Positions 7,166 to 16,146 are shown, counted from the stretch's first letter. The stretch: DNA of 16,823 nt from Prevotella sp. CAG:1185 (GCA_000436695.1 HF992530.1:1-16823); one strand, 5' to 3'. The notes: generated from the sequence alone by a model not told the origin. A program made the numbers and translations.

Positions 7166-8188
7166 TTATTTTGTAGAACCCCTTACCACCAGTCTTGTCC
7201 TTATCACCCTTTTCTCTATCTTGTCCAGCGGAATCAGTCCTTCTGCCTTGCCTATCAGTATGGCAGCGGCCTGCCTTCCCACCTCCTTGCCGTTCTGTTC
7301 GACGGTAGTCAGCATAGGGTCGCAGGCTATGGCTCTCTGTCCGTTGGTGAATCCGCACACCGAGATGTCTTCGGGTATGCGCAGTCCCATGTGCTTGGCA
7401 GTGTACATAATGCCTATGGCAGTGTCGTCGTTAACGGCGAAGAATGCGTCGGGCCTGTTTTCCATGTTGAGCACTTCAGGCGTAATCATTTCGGCATGTT
7501 CGCGGTTGTCGCAGTTTCTTATCACGCAGGTGTCGGGGTTGATGCCGTGCTTTAACAGCGCGTCGTGCCATCCGTTATATCTGTTTTTTGATATTTCGAG
7601 GTTCATGCTCGAACCATAGTAGGCAATGTTGCGGCATCCCGTCTTGATGAGATACTCAACGGCAGAGAATGCTCCCATGTAGTCGTCAACCACCACACGG
7701 CATGTGTTTATGCCCGTGCAGATGCGGTCGAAGAACACGATTGGCACGTTCTTGTTGATAAAATTCTCAAAGTGGTCATATTTCGATGTGTTTATTGCCT
7801 GCGATACAAGAATGCCGCACACTTTGTGTTTGTAGAACGAGCGGCATACTTCAACCTCCCGGTCATATTGTTCCAGGCTTTGTGCCACGAGTATGCGGTA
7901 GCCATATTTGTCGGCTTCCTCCTCAATGCCACTTAACACTGACGAAAAGTAGAAATGAGTAAACTGGGGTACGATAACCCCAATGACTTTAATCACTCTC
8001 CTGTTGCGCAGCGACTCGGCTATTATGTTTGGGCTGAAGTTGTGTTCTTCGGCATAGCGTCTGATTTCTTCTCGCCTTTTAGCGCTGATTCTCGGACTGT
8101 CTTTCAGTGCACGTGAAACCGTTGCCACAGATACATTAAACTCTCTGGCAATGTCTTTCATTGTTATGGGTGTGTTCTTTTCAGGCAT
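7166..8188 (-). CDS. LacI-family transcriptional regulator of the sus/MFS locus
   Basis: This 340-residue protein has the LacI layout. A helix-turn-helix covers about residues 10-30 (K-D-I-A-R-E-F-N-V-S-V-A-T-V-S-R-A-L), a hinge ends near residue 64, and a periplasmic-binding-protein-like effector domain runs from I-G-V-I-V-P (69-74) to the end with F-F-A-V-N-D-D-T-A-I-G and I-S-V-C-G-F-T-N-G typical of the family. The hinge helix carries S-L-R-N-R-R. It is divergent from susC and directly upstream of the MFS gene, so it most likely controls both through the palindrome at 8268-8287. The effector is probably maltose or a maltooligosaccharide. This differs from the B. thetaiotaomicron sus system, which uses the membrane sensor SusR. 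Whether it represses or activates cannot be read from the sequence. Confidence 0.9.
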   Translation of the reverse strand: MPEKNTPITMKDIAREFNVSVATVSRALKDSPRISAKRREEIRRYAEEHNFSPNIIAESLRNRRVIKVIGVIVPQFTHFYFSSVLSGIEEEADKYGYRILVAQSLEQYDREVEVCRSFYKHKVCGILVSQAINTSKYDHFENFINKNVPIVFFDRICTGINTCRVVVDDYMGAFSAVEYLIKTGCRNIAYYGSSMNLEISKNRYNGWHDALLKHGINPDTCVIRNCDNREHAEMITPEVLNMENRPDAFFAVNDDTAIGIMYTAKHMGLRIPEDISVCGFTNGQRAIACDPMLTTVEQNGKEVGRQAAAILIGKAEGLIPLDKIEKRVIRTRLVVRGSTK

Positions 8189-8207
8189 TGAAAATTATTT
8201 TACGAAG

Positions 8208-8215
8208 CAAAAGTA
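8208..8215 (-). promoter_or_regulatory. Candidate -7 element of the lacI-type gene
   Basis: On the minus strand TACTTTTG (8215-8208) matches TAnnTTTG exactly. No good -33 TTG is found 19-21 bases upstream. The predicted leader is very short, about 15 bases before the ATG at 8188. Confidence 0.5.
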
Positions 8216-8267
8216 CGGTAAAACACTATTATTTTTGCTTTTACATTATTATTATTGTTCCTTTTAT

Positions 8268-8287
8268 TTGTGTAAACGTTTGCACAA
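8268..8287. promoter_or_regulatory. Probable LacI-family operator
   Basis: TTGTGTAAACGTTTGCACAA is a 20-bp palindrome with one mismatched pair and a central CG, the usual form of LacI/PurR/CcpA-type operators, with core AAACGTTT. It lies between the divergent lacI-type gene and susC. Its centre is about 62 bases from the lacI -7 element and 62 bases upstream of the candidate susC -7 element. That distance would suit activation or looping better than simple occlusion of the susC promoter. The palindrome is directly visible; the binding protein is inferred. Confidence 0.65.
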
Positions 8288-8339
8288 CAGAAAACGTATT
8301 TTTTATATGAAAAAAAAACAAAATTATTACTTCTGAACG

Positions 8340-8347
8340 TATTTTTG
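8340..8347 (+). promoter_or_regulatory. Candidate -7 element of the susCDEF operon
   Basis: TATTTTTG matches TAnnTTTG exactly and would give a leader of about 93 bases before the susC ATG. There is no good -33 TTG at the right distance, as expected for a promoter that needs an activator. A near-match TATTTTTT at 8297-8304 lies in an upstream direct repeat of the same words. Confidence 0.5.
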
Positions 8348-8445
8348 CATTTAGAAAATTTGCCTTAAAGTAATATTTAGACTACTACGAATTTAAACGA
8401 TAAAATTAATAGTTTATTTAATGTTAACTTTAAAAACACAAGAAG

Positions 8446-11400
8446 ATGAAGCAGGTAAAAATGAAAACCTCTATTAGGATTCTGGCCATCTTGTTTGGTC
8501 TGTTCCTATCAGTGGGAGCATTTGCCCAAAGTACAATTACCGGGCAAGTTACGGATGCTTCCGGAGAGCCGGTCATCGGAGCTACGGTCCGCATTGTAGG
8601 CCAGGACGGCGGTGTGATTACTGACATTGACGGAAACTTCAGTATCAAGGCCGAGCCGGGCAGTATGCTGTCGGTTTCTTACATCGGATACAAGACGGTG
8701 GAGAAACCTGTCGCACAGAATATGAAGATAACTCTTCAGGACGACGCACAGTTGCTTGAAGACGTTGTCGTTATCGGTTACGGAACTGTAAAGAAGGGCG
8801 ACCTCACCGGTTCTGTATCAGCAATGAAGCCCGATGAGATGAGTAAAGGTATCACCAACAACGCTGCCGACATGCTCGTTGGTAAGGTTGCCGGTGTCGA
8901 CGTTATCACCAGCGGTGGTGCTCCGGGTTCAGGATCACAGATACGTATCCGCGGAGGTTCGTCTCTTAACGCAAGCAACGACCCGCTGCTCGTTATCGAC
9001 GGTCTTACAATCGACAACAACACGGCTACCGGTATGAGTAACGTGCTGGCTATGATCAACCCTAACGATATTGAGACTTTCAATATCCTTAAGGATGCTT
9101 CTGCAACAGCCATCTATGGTTCGCGTGCGTCTAACGGTGTCATTATCATCACGACAAAGAAAGGTAAGAAGGGCTCTGGTCCTAAATTCTCTTACAATGG
9201 CGACCTGACTGTTTCTACAACACAAAAACGTTATGAAGTGCTCAGCGGCGACGAGTATCGTGCGCTCATAGGTAAGGTTATCGGTGAGAACGGAGTTTCT
9301 TTGCTCGGCAATGCCAATACCGACTGGCAGGACGAGATATTCCGCACAGCAGTGAGCACATCTCACAACCTCTCAATGACAGGCGGACTCAAGAATATGC
9401 CTTACCGCGTGTCTATTGGTTATCAGAGCGACCAGGGTATCATCAAGAACTCTTTCATGAACCGTTTCAACGCTTCTGTTAATCTTGCTCCGTCATTCTT
9501 TGACGATCACCTCAACTTCAACATCACTGCCAAGTATATGGCCGAGAAAGACCGCTATGTAGACAGCGGCGCAGCCATCGGCGGTGCTCTCTCTATGGAC
9601 CCGACACGTCCCGTAATGGACGACAGCGAGCCTTATAAGTTCCTGGGCGGATATTGGCAGAACATTGTTTCAGCCAACTTCAGCGATCCTTCTTGGACTT
9701 ACACCAAGAACCCTAACGCTCCCCAGAACCCGGTTGCATATCTTAATCAGAATGAATGCTATGCTCATTCAGACGACTTTACAGCTAACTTTGAGGTTGA
9801 CTATAAGATTCACGGATTTGAGGACCTGCGTCTGCACGCAAGCTACGGCGGCCAGTATACTGCAAGCCGTCAGAGCGACGTGAACTCTCCTTACGGATAC
9901 AGCAACAACTATTATGGATGGGACGGCCGTACATACTATTGGAAATACAGCATCACGGCCAATGCCTATGCACAGTATACACACACCTTCGGCGCTCACT
10001 ATATCGACGTTATGGCCGGTGCCGAGGAATCTCACTATCATCGCAGCGGATATAACATCGGACAGGGTACAGACCCGTATACAGGCGAAGCCAACAACCC
10101 GGCTCTGAGAAACGAGACCGAATGGGCTACACACAACTCGCTAGTGTCTTACTTCGGACGTATTAACTATACATTGCTCGACCGCTATATGCTTACAGCC
10201 ACAATACGTGCCGACGGCTCTTCACGCTTTGCCGACGGACACAAGTGGGGCTACTTCCCCTCTGTAGCACTTGCATGGAAAATCAACGATGAGAAATTTA
10301 TGAAGAACATCAAGTGGTGGAACGAGTTCAAGCTCCGTCTCGGATGGGGACAGACAGGTCAGCAGGACATCGGTTACGACTTCCTCTACGCTCCGCTTTA
10401 CGTTACAAGCAACTCTTATGCTCAGTATCCTTTCGGCGACACATATTATTACACAATGCGTCCTGACAAATACAACCCCGACCTGACATGGGAGACTACA
10501 ACAACATGGAACGCCGGTCTTGACTTCGCATTCCTGAACAACCGCATCACTGCAAACATCGATGCTTACTATCGTGAGACAACAGACCTTATCCAGGATG
10601 TTACTCTGCCTACGCTCATGAACTTCGGTCAGCGCATGCCTCAGAACATCGGTTCGCTCGAGAACTATGGTGTTGAGTTCACCATTGGAGCAAAACCAAT
10701 CGTTACAAAGGACTTTGTATGGGACGTTCAGTATAACGTTGCATGGAACCACAACGAGATTACAGAGCTTATCGGCGGTGACGAAGACTATTATGTTGAG
10801 TCTGGTTCAACCATCTCACGCGGTAACAGCACTCACGTTCAGGCACACACAGTAGGCCAGCCGGCCAACTCATTCTGGGTTTACCAGCAGGTTTACGACG
10901 AGAACGGCAAACCGCTCGAGGGCGTATACGTTGACCGCGACGGCAACGGCATCATCAACAACGACGACCGTTACTTCTATAAGAGCCCGGCAGCCGACGT
11001 GTTCATGGGCCTTACAATGAAGTTCACATACAAGAACTGGGACCTGAGCACAGCATTCCGCGCTTCGCTCGGCAACTATGTTTACTATGACTTCCTGTCT
11101 AATAAGGCAGCCGTGAGCGCATCAGGACTCTATTCTAACAGTGCGTTCACCAACACCACACAGGCAGCCGTAGACCTCGGCTTCAGCGGAACAAACGGCA
11201 CGGAGTATTATCTCAGCGACTATTTCGTTCGTAACGCGTCGTTCCTGAAGTGTACCAACATCACTCTCGGCTATTCGTTCCCGGCTCTGCTCAAGTATGC
11301 AGGACAGGACTACTTCTCAGGACGTATCTTCGCTACAGTGCAGAACCCGTTCATCATTACAAAGTATAAAGGACTCGATCCTGAAGTTGCAGGCGGTATC

Positions 11401-11460
11401 GACAGAAATCCTTATCCGCGTCCATTCAGCGTTCAGATTGGTCTTAACCTTAATTTCTAA
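8446..11460 (+). CDS. susC: SusC-family TonB-dependent outer-membrane glucan importer
   Basis: 1004 residues. A signal peptide (about 1-27, ending A-F-A-Q) is followed by a carboxypeptidase-regulatory-like beta-sandwich (about 30-100), a TonB-interacting segment L-E-D-V-V-V-I-G-Y-G at 104-113, a plug domain with I-R-I-R-G-G-S-S-L-N and the SusC signature A-S-A-T-A-I-Y-G-S-R-A-S-N-G-V-I-I-I-T-T, and a 22-strand type barrel ending in a terminal phenylalanine. The protein imports glycans bound by the SusD lid across the outer membrane, powered by TonB. Gene order SusC-D-E-F and lengths close to the B. thetaiotaomicron starch system favour starch or maltodextrin. An ATG at 8461 in the same frame is an alternative start. 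It is the first gene of the operon, 43 bases before susD. Confidence 0.93.
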   Translation: MKQVKMKTSIRILAILFGLFLSVGAFAQSTITGQVTDASGEPVIGATVRIVGQDGGVITDIDGNFSIKAEPGSMLSVSYIGYKTVEKPVAQNMKITLQDDAQLLEDVVVIGYGTVKKGDLTGSVSAMKPDEMSKGITNNAADMLVGKVAGVDVITSGGAPGSGSQIRIRGGSSLNASNDPLLVIDGLTIDNNTATGMSNVLAMINPNDIETFNILKDASATAIYGSRASNGVIIITTKKGKKGSGPKFSYNGDLTVSTTQKRYEVLSGDEYRALIGKVIGENGVSLLGNANTDWQDEIFRTAVSTSHNLSMTGGLKNMPYRVSIGYQSDQGIIKNSFMNRFNASVNLAPSFFDDHLNFNITAKYMAEKDRYVDSGAAIGGALSMDPTRPVMDDSEPYKFLGGYWQNIVSANFSDPSWTYTKNPNAPQNPVAYLNQNECYAHSDDFTANFEVDYKIHGFEDLRLHASYGGQYTASRQSDVNSPYGYSNNYYGWDGRTYYWKYSITANAYAQYTHTFGAHYIDVMAGAEESHYHRSGYNIGQGTDPYTGEANNPALRNETEWATHNSLVSYFGRINYTLLDRYMLTATIRADGSSRFADGHKWGYFPSVALAWKINDEKFMKNIKWWNEFKLRLGWGQTGQQDIGYDFLYAPLYVTSNSYAQYPFGDTYYYTMRPDKYNPDLTWETTTTWNAGLDFAFLNNRITANIDAYYRETTDLIQDVTLPTLMNFGQRMPQNIGSLENYGVEFTIGAKPIVTKDFVWDVQYNVAWNHNEITELIGGDEDYYVESGSTISRGNSTHVQAHTVGQPANSFWVYQQVYDENGKPLEGVYVDRDGNGIINNDDRYFYKSPAADVFMGLTMKFTYKNWDLSTAFRASLGNYVYYDFLSNKAAVSASGLYSNSAFTNTTQAAVDLGFSGTNGTEYYLSDYFVRNASFLKCTNITLGYSFPALLKYAGQDYFSGRIFATVQNPFIITKYKGLDPEVAGGIDRNPYPRPFSVQIGLNLNF

Positions 11461-11503
11461 TGGTTGTGCATTTATATAAAAGTAATAAATAAAGGACATA
11501 ACA

Positions 11504-13174
11504 ATGAAAAAGATATTTTTAAAGACTATAGCAGTCGCTGTGCTTGCAGCCGGATTGACCGGTTGTGCCAACGACCTTAACATAAGCTCAATCGACCCGC
11601 AGTCTTCACCGTCGGCCGATCCTACGGGCTTGTTGGCTAAATGCTACGCCACTCTCGGACTTACCGGTCAGAAAGGCGTTGCCGGAAACGGTGACCTCAG
11701 CGACGACGAGGGTGAGTCGGGCTTCTACCGTACAACATTCAACTGCATGGAGCTTCCTTCTGACGAGTGTGTATGGGCATGGCAGACCGATACTGACATT
11801 CCGCAGCTTACCAACATTGCATGGAACTCAAGCAGTATCCGTACTCAGTGGGTTTACACACGCCTTACTTACGACATAACATTGTTCAACAGCTACCTGA
11901 GCCAGGTGCCCGACGACGAGGCCAACAAGCTCAACCGTGCCGAGGTGCGTTTCCTGCGCGCTCTCCATTATTGGTACATGCTCGACCTGTTCGGCAAGTC
12001 ACCTTTCAAGCTCGACTTCAACATCAGCGACCTTCCTGTTGAGAAGAGCGGCAAGGACCTTTACACATGGATCGACCAGGAGCTGACTGAGATTGAGCCG
12101 CAGATGGCCGAGGTTGGTGCTTACTGCAACTCGCAGAACTTTGGCCGTGCCGACCGTGGTGCTGCCTATATGCTGCATGCACGTCTGGCCCTCAACTCTG
12201 AGATCTACACCAAGGGCGAGATTAAGGATTATGACAAGGCTATCAGCTATTGCGACCTGCTTATTGGCAGCGGAGCCTACGAACTTTCAAAGACAGCCAA
12301 GAACGGCTATTCTGGATATGCACAGCTGTTCATGGCCGACAACGACGAGAACCCGCAGGCTATGAAGGAGATTATCCTGCCTATTCGTCAGGACGGACAG
12401 AAGACACGCAGCTACAGCGGTTCATTCATGCTCGTCAGCGCAACACGTATTGCCGGAATGCCTGACATGGGAACAACTAACGGCTGGAGCTGTATCTTCG
12501 CACGTGCAGCAATGGTAAAGAAGTTCTTCCCCACACTGTCTGACTGTCCGATTTCCACAGAGCCGGCTCCTGCCGGAGCTACAGAGGCCGAAATCAAGGC
12601 TCTCGACCAGCAGGACGGTTCGTCAACAGCTCAGATCGTGGCTAAGGCCGGCGACGACCGCGCTTTGTTCTACGGTGGCCGTGGCGGTGGTGTACGCAAG
12701 CTGCAGACAGATGCTATATCAAGCTTCAACGACGGACTTTCTATCGTTAAGTGGAACAACTTCCGTACAGATGGTCAGCCCACACACGACACCGAATATC
12801 CCGACATAGACATTCCGCTGTTCCGTTATGCAGAGGTTTATCTTACACGTGCAGAGGCTTATTATCGCAAGGGCCAGCCCGAGAAGGCTGTTTCTGACAT
12901 CAACGAGCTGCGCAAGCGTGCCAACGCAAAGCAGATAAGCTCTATCACATCTGACATGGACATCCTCGACGAGTGGTGCCGCGAGTTCTATCTCGAAGGC
13001 CGTCGCCGCAGCGACCTCGTACGCTTTGGCTGCTTCACGACAGGCAAATATCTATGGGACTGGAAGGGCGGAGCCGCTAACGGAACAACCGTTGACTCTC
13101 ACTATAATGTTTATCCTATACCGGCAACCGACGTGCTCAACAACAGCAACCTTACACAGAACCCCGGTTATTGA
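11504..13174 (+). CDS. susD: SusD-family surface glycan-binding lipoprotein
   Basis: 556 residues. The signal peptide ends in the lipobox L-T-G-C with Cys21 as the lipidated residue. The TPR-rich SusD fold shows its usual landmarks: E-V-R-F-L-R-A-L-H-Y-W-Y (from 147), T-R-A-E-A-Y-Y-R-K-G-Q-P-E-K-A (448-462) and E-F-Y-L-E-G-R-R-R-S-D-L (from 494). An aromatic patch W91, W93 and W107 lies in the N-terminal region where the B. thetaiotaomicron SusD starch site is formed, consistent with alpha-glucan binding, though I have not aligned it. SusD forms the hinged lid of the SusC transporter and hands over oligosaccharides. The leader has an AAAGGA sequence 8 bases before the ATG. It lies 43 bases after susC and 34 before susE. 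Confidence 0.92.
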   Translation: MKKIFLKTIAVAVLAAGLTGCANDLNISSIDPQSSPSADPTGLLAKCYATLGLTGQKGVAGNGDLSDDEGESGFYRTTFNCMELPSDECVWAWQTDTDIPQLTNIAWNSSSIRTQWVYTRLTYDITLFNSYLSQVPDDEANKLNRAEVRFLRALHYWYMLDLFGKSPFKLDFNISDLPVEKSGKDLYTWIDQELTEIEPQMAEVGAYCNSQNFGRADRGAAYMLHARLALNSEIYTKGEIKDYDKAISYCDLLIGSGAYELSKTAKNGYSGYAQLFMADNDENPQAMKEIILPIRQDGQKTRSYSGSFMLVSATRIAGMPDMGTTNGWSCIFARAAMVKKFFPTLSDCPISTEPAPAGATEAEIKALDQQDGSSTAQIVAKAGDDRALFYGGRGGGVRKLQTDAISSFNDGLSIVKWNNFRTDGQPTHDTEYPDIDIPLFRYAEVYLTRAEAYYRKGQPEKAVSDINELRKRANAKQISSITSDMDILDEWCREFYLEGRRRSDLVRFGCFTTGKYLWDWKGGAANGTTVDSHYNVYPIPATDVLNNSNLTQNPGY

Positions 13175-13208
13175 TAACATGGCAATCAGTTTGCAATAAA
13201 GTTTTAAA

Positions 13209-14399
13209 ATGAAAATGATTATGAAAAATATAATAAAGAAACTGTTCGTTCCGGCACTGGTGTTGGGCGTGCTGCCTTTCATGGCTTCATGTGAGACCGA
13301 CGACGAGAGCAACCCTATATTAAATCAGCCCGAATCGTTTGTGCTTAACGTGCCGGCTCATGCCAACGACAATGTATACGACTTGGCTAACTCTACATAT
13401 GTCAACCTTACGACATCGCAGCCTGACTATGGCTTCCCTGTTGTAACCACCTATCAGGTGCAGGTTTCTATCGACCCAGACTTCGCTTCTGGCGATGCTG
13501 CCAAGGTGGAGGCTGCCACTTACACAACTCTTGAGACCACATACAATCAGGCTAACATGAACGTAAATGCTACCGAAATGAACAATGCCATTGTAAGAAT
13601 GTATCAGGAGAAGAACAACGGCGCCGACCCATCCGGCATTGTTATGCCTGTTTACGTGCGTCTGCGTGCCCACATCGCCAACAGCGACAAGGGCTGGTGC
13701 AACTCTAACGTGATAACTCTGCCAAAGGTTGTTGTATCTTATGTTGCAACAATGCCTAAGACCGTCTACATTGCAGGTTCGTCTATCCGCAAGGGTACCG
13801 AGGCCAAGCCTCTTGCTGCTGTCTACGGATTCGAGGGCCAGTTCTACGGCATGGCTTATCTTGCTGCAGGCTCAACATTCATGTGGGGCGACACAGACAC
13901 ACCGGACAAGGGCTATGCAATGACCAACTCGTTTGACGACCAGGCCGGCGCAGGCTTGTCTCAGGGTGCTGACGGCGGCATACAGGTGGCCAACGGCGGA
14001 TGGTATGTTCTGTTTATGAACGTTTCGGTTGAGAACAACCAGATTAAGTCTGCCCTCACTGTTTATCCCGGCGAGGCTTACGTCATCGGTACTGTTATGT
14101 CTCAGGGGGACAATTGGGGACAATTCCCGGAAACCCAGCTTACGGCTCCTGCCGACGCTTCATCTCAGTGGGTATCTCCTGCCTTCCTTGCAGGCGGCGA
14201 GCTCCGCGCAAGCATCAAGGTGCCGGGTCTCGACTGGTGGCGCACAGAGTTTACTCTCTATAAGGGCGACCTCTACTGGCGCGACTGCGACATTCCTGAC
14301 AACTGGGCTAAGAACGTGGGCAGCGACTATTCTGTTACCTGCGAGAAGGGTCAGAAACTCTATGTAGACTTCGACTACGACAGAGGAGAAGTAAAATAA
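13209..14399 (+). CDS. susE: SusE-like starch-binding outer-membrane lipoprotein
   Basis: 396 residues. A signal peptide with lipobox M-A-S-C puts the lipidated cysteine at 28, followed by E-T-D-D-E, an acidic stretch typical of Bacteroidota surface-lipoprotein export. The N-terminal Ig-like SusE domain (about 35-180) begins F-V-L-N-V-P-A and includes V-Q-V-S-I-D-P-D-F. Two carbohydrate-binding-type domains follow: about 184-288 (K-T-V-Y-I-A-G-S-S) and about 290-396 (A-Y-V-I-G-T-V). The second has exposed-looking aromatics W343, W344, Y356 and W357. This two-module plan and the length match SusE of B. thetaiotaomicron, which retains starch at the surface without being needed for import. In-frame ATGs at 13215 and 13221 are alternative starts. 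Confidence 0.85.
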   Translation: MKMIMKNIIKKLFVPALVLGVLPFMASCETDDESNPILNQPESFVLNVPAHANDNVYDLANSTYVNLTTSQPDYGFPVVTTYQVQVSIDPDFASGDAAKVEAATYTTLETTYNQANMNVNATEMNNAIVRMYQEKNNGADPSGIVMPVYVRLRAHIANSDKGWCNSNVITLPKVVVSYVATMPKTVYIAGSSIRKGTEAKPLAAVYGFEGQFYGMAYLAAGSTFMWGDTDTPDKGYAMTNSFDDQAGAGLSQGADGGIQVANGGWYVLFMNVSVENNQIKSALTVYPGEAYVIGTVMSQGDNWGQFPETQLTAPADASSQWVSPAFLAGGELRASIKVPGLDWWRTEFTLYKGDLYWRDCDIPDNWAKNVGSDYSVTCEKGQKLYVDFDYDRGEVK

Positions 14400-14433
14400 C
14401 CAATAATCTAAACCATTTAACAGAAATATCATT

Positions 14434-15885
14434 ATGAAAAAGATATTATTTTTGGGCGGTCTGTTGCTTTCAGCCATGACGTTCGTTTCATGTAACGGCG
14501 ATTATGACGACTGGGCCGACCCGCAGAGCAATCCGCAGGAAGAAGCAGTTACGTTGCCGGGCTATACGGCAACGGCTGCCGACCCTATCGACCTGGCTAA
14601 CCCCGGCACAAGCGTCAAGGCGTTTACGCTTTCGGCTGCAACCCTGCCAGAGGGTGCCACGATAGAGCATACACGTGTAGAACTGTTGCCGGCTGACGGC
14701 TCTTCTGCAACAAAGAAAACTCTTGAGGCAACCGCCGACGGCATGCTCGACAGCACTGCGCTTCAGGACGCCGTGGTTGAGTTCTACGGACGTCGTCCGG
14801 CAGCCCGTGTGTTCGACGCTCAGGTTTATTCTGATATCGTCATCGGCGGCCAGTCGTTCCTGGTTGATGCCGGCAAGATTCAGATTTCAGTTACGCCTAA
14901 GGCTCCTTACATTGCCGACGCTTATTATCTTGTTGGCGATATGTGCGGATGGGCTGCCGATGCAGCTATCAAGTTCTCACATTCAGGTGCCGATGTATAT
15001 GAGGATCCTGTGTTCTCTGTAGTGTTCACAACACCTAAGGCCGACTGCTACTGGAAGATTGTTCCGCAGGGCAACATCGACTCTGGCGACTTGTGGCATG
15101 AGGGAACAGACGGTGTTGTGGGTGTTGCCATTGACGGCGACCCGAGTCTCACAGGCTCGCTCGTAACCACAGCTCCAAAGGCCGGTAAGATAGAGAAGCA
15201 GGGCTTCTATAAGCTCACCGTCAACATGATGGACTATACTTACACCATCGAAGAGATGGCCGGCGAGTATTACATGGTGGGCGACCTGCAGGGATGGAAC
15301 AACGACCCGGCTACAGGCATGACATGTCTTTTCTATCCGCAGACAAGCACCGTGATGAGCTACACTACAAAATGGAAGGGTGCTTACGACCTGAAGTTCT
15401 GGGCAGGTGCCGACTTCGGCAACTGGGACAAGGCTTACGGATGTGCAGTTGACGGCGATAACTCTCCTGCCGGCAACATCGTAAACTCCGGCGCACAGTC
15501 TATCTCTGCTCCTTCAGCCGAGTATTACACCTTCACCATCGACATGACAACCATGAAGTATACATGGACCAAGCTCAGCGACCAGGCTCCGAAGGAGTAC
15601 ACCTCAATCTCGCTCATCGGCGACTTCAACAGCTGGAACGGCGACGTAGACCTCACTCAGGTTACTCCTCACAACTGGTATGCCAAGGTGAGCATCCCGT
15701 CTGACGGCGGACTTAAGTTCCGTGCCGGACACGAATGGACCGACAGCTGGGGCAACGGTGCCAACATTGCCGACAACTATTACGGCAAAGCCGACTATAA
15801 CGGCGGCAACATGACCGTTCCTGCCGGTAATTACAGCGTCTACTTCAACGACATTACCACTGAATTTGTATTCTTAGCAGAATAA
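14434..15885 (+). CDS. susF: SusF-like starch-binding outer-membrane lipoprotein
   Basis: 483 residues with a lipoprotein signal ending F-V-S-C (Cys20), followed by N-G-D-Y-D-D. An N-terminal Ig-like domain (about 35-155) is followed by three related modules of about 110-115 residues. Each starts with a strand and the motif (V/I)-G-D-x-x-x-W: Y164-W173, Y279-W288 and S391-W401. This motif is typical of SusE/SusF carbohydrate-binding modules, and three modules in about 485 residues is the plan of B. thetaiotaomicron SusF. The role is surface binding of starch chains. It is the last gene of the operon, 34 bases after susE, and a terminator begins 15 bases after its stop. Confidence 0.86.
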   Translation: MKKILFLGGLLLSAMTFVSCNGDYDDWADPQSNPQEEAVTLPGYTATAADPIDLANPGTSVKAFTLSAATLPEGATIEHTRVELLPADGSSATKKTLEATADGMLDSTALQDAVVEFYGRRPAARVFDAQVYSDIVIGGQSFLVDAGKIQISVTPKAPYIADAYYLVGDMCGWAADAAIKFSHSGADVYEDPVFSVVFTTPKADCYWKIVPQGNIDSGDLWHEGTDGVVGVAIDGDPSLTGSLVTTAPKAGKIEKQGFYKLTVNMMDYTYTIEEMAGEYYMVGDLQGWNNDPATGMTCLFYPQTSTVMSYTTKWKGAYDLKFWAGADFGNWDKAYGCAVDGDNSPAGNIVNSGAQSISAPSAEYYTFTIDMTTMKYTWTKLSDQAPKEYTSISLIGDFNSWNGDVDLTQVTPHNWYAKVSIPSDGGLKFRAGHEWTDSWGNGANIADNYYGKADYNGGNMTVPAGNYSVYFNDITTEFVFLAE

Positions 15886-15900
15886 AATAAGGTCTTGTAT

Positions 15901-15950
15901 ATGCGCCATGCGCTCTTGTTTAAAAAACAAAGTGCGTGGCGCATTTGATT
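15901..15950 (+). terminator. Terminator of the susCDEF operon
   Basis: ATGCGCCATGCGCTCTTGTTT (15901-15921) pairs with 15925-15944 (AAACAAAGTGCGTGGCGCAT) over about 20 positions, with a few wobbles and one bulge. It is followed by TTGATTTTA. It lies 15 bases after the susF stop, so the operon ends here and the next gene is transcribed separately. Confidence 0.85.
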
Positions 15951-16146
15951 TTATGCGGCATCGTCATCATTAAGTAAAGTCCTGACAAGAGTTATTTTTT
16001 TTGAAATTGCCGTATCATTCTCTCGCCGGCGGCAGCGTCTATAAAAACTGCATATTGCACCGGAGTATTTCGCCTCAAGTCAGCCCGCCTTGCGGTGTAT
16101 TGAGGTTATGTCAACAAGAGTTTTCTCAACTAAAAAGCCTTAATCT

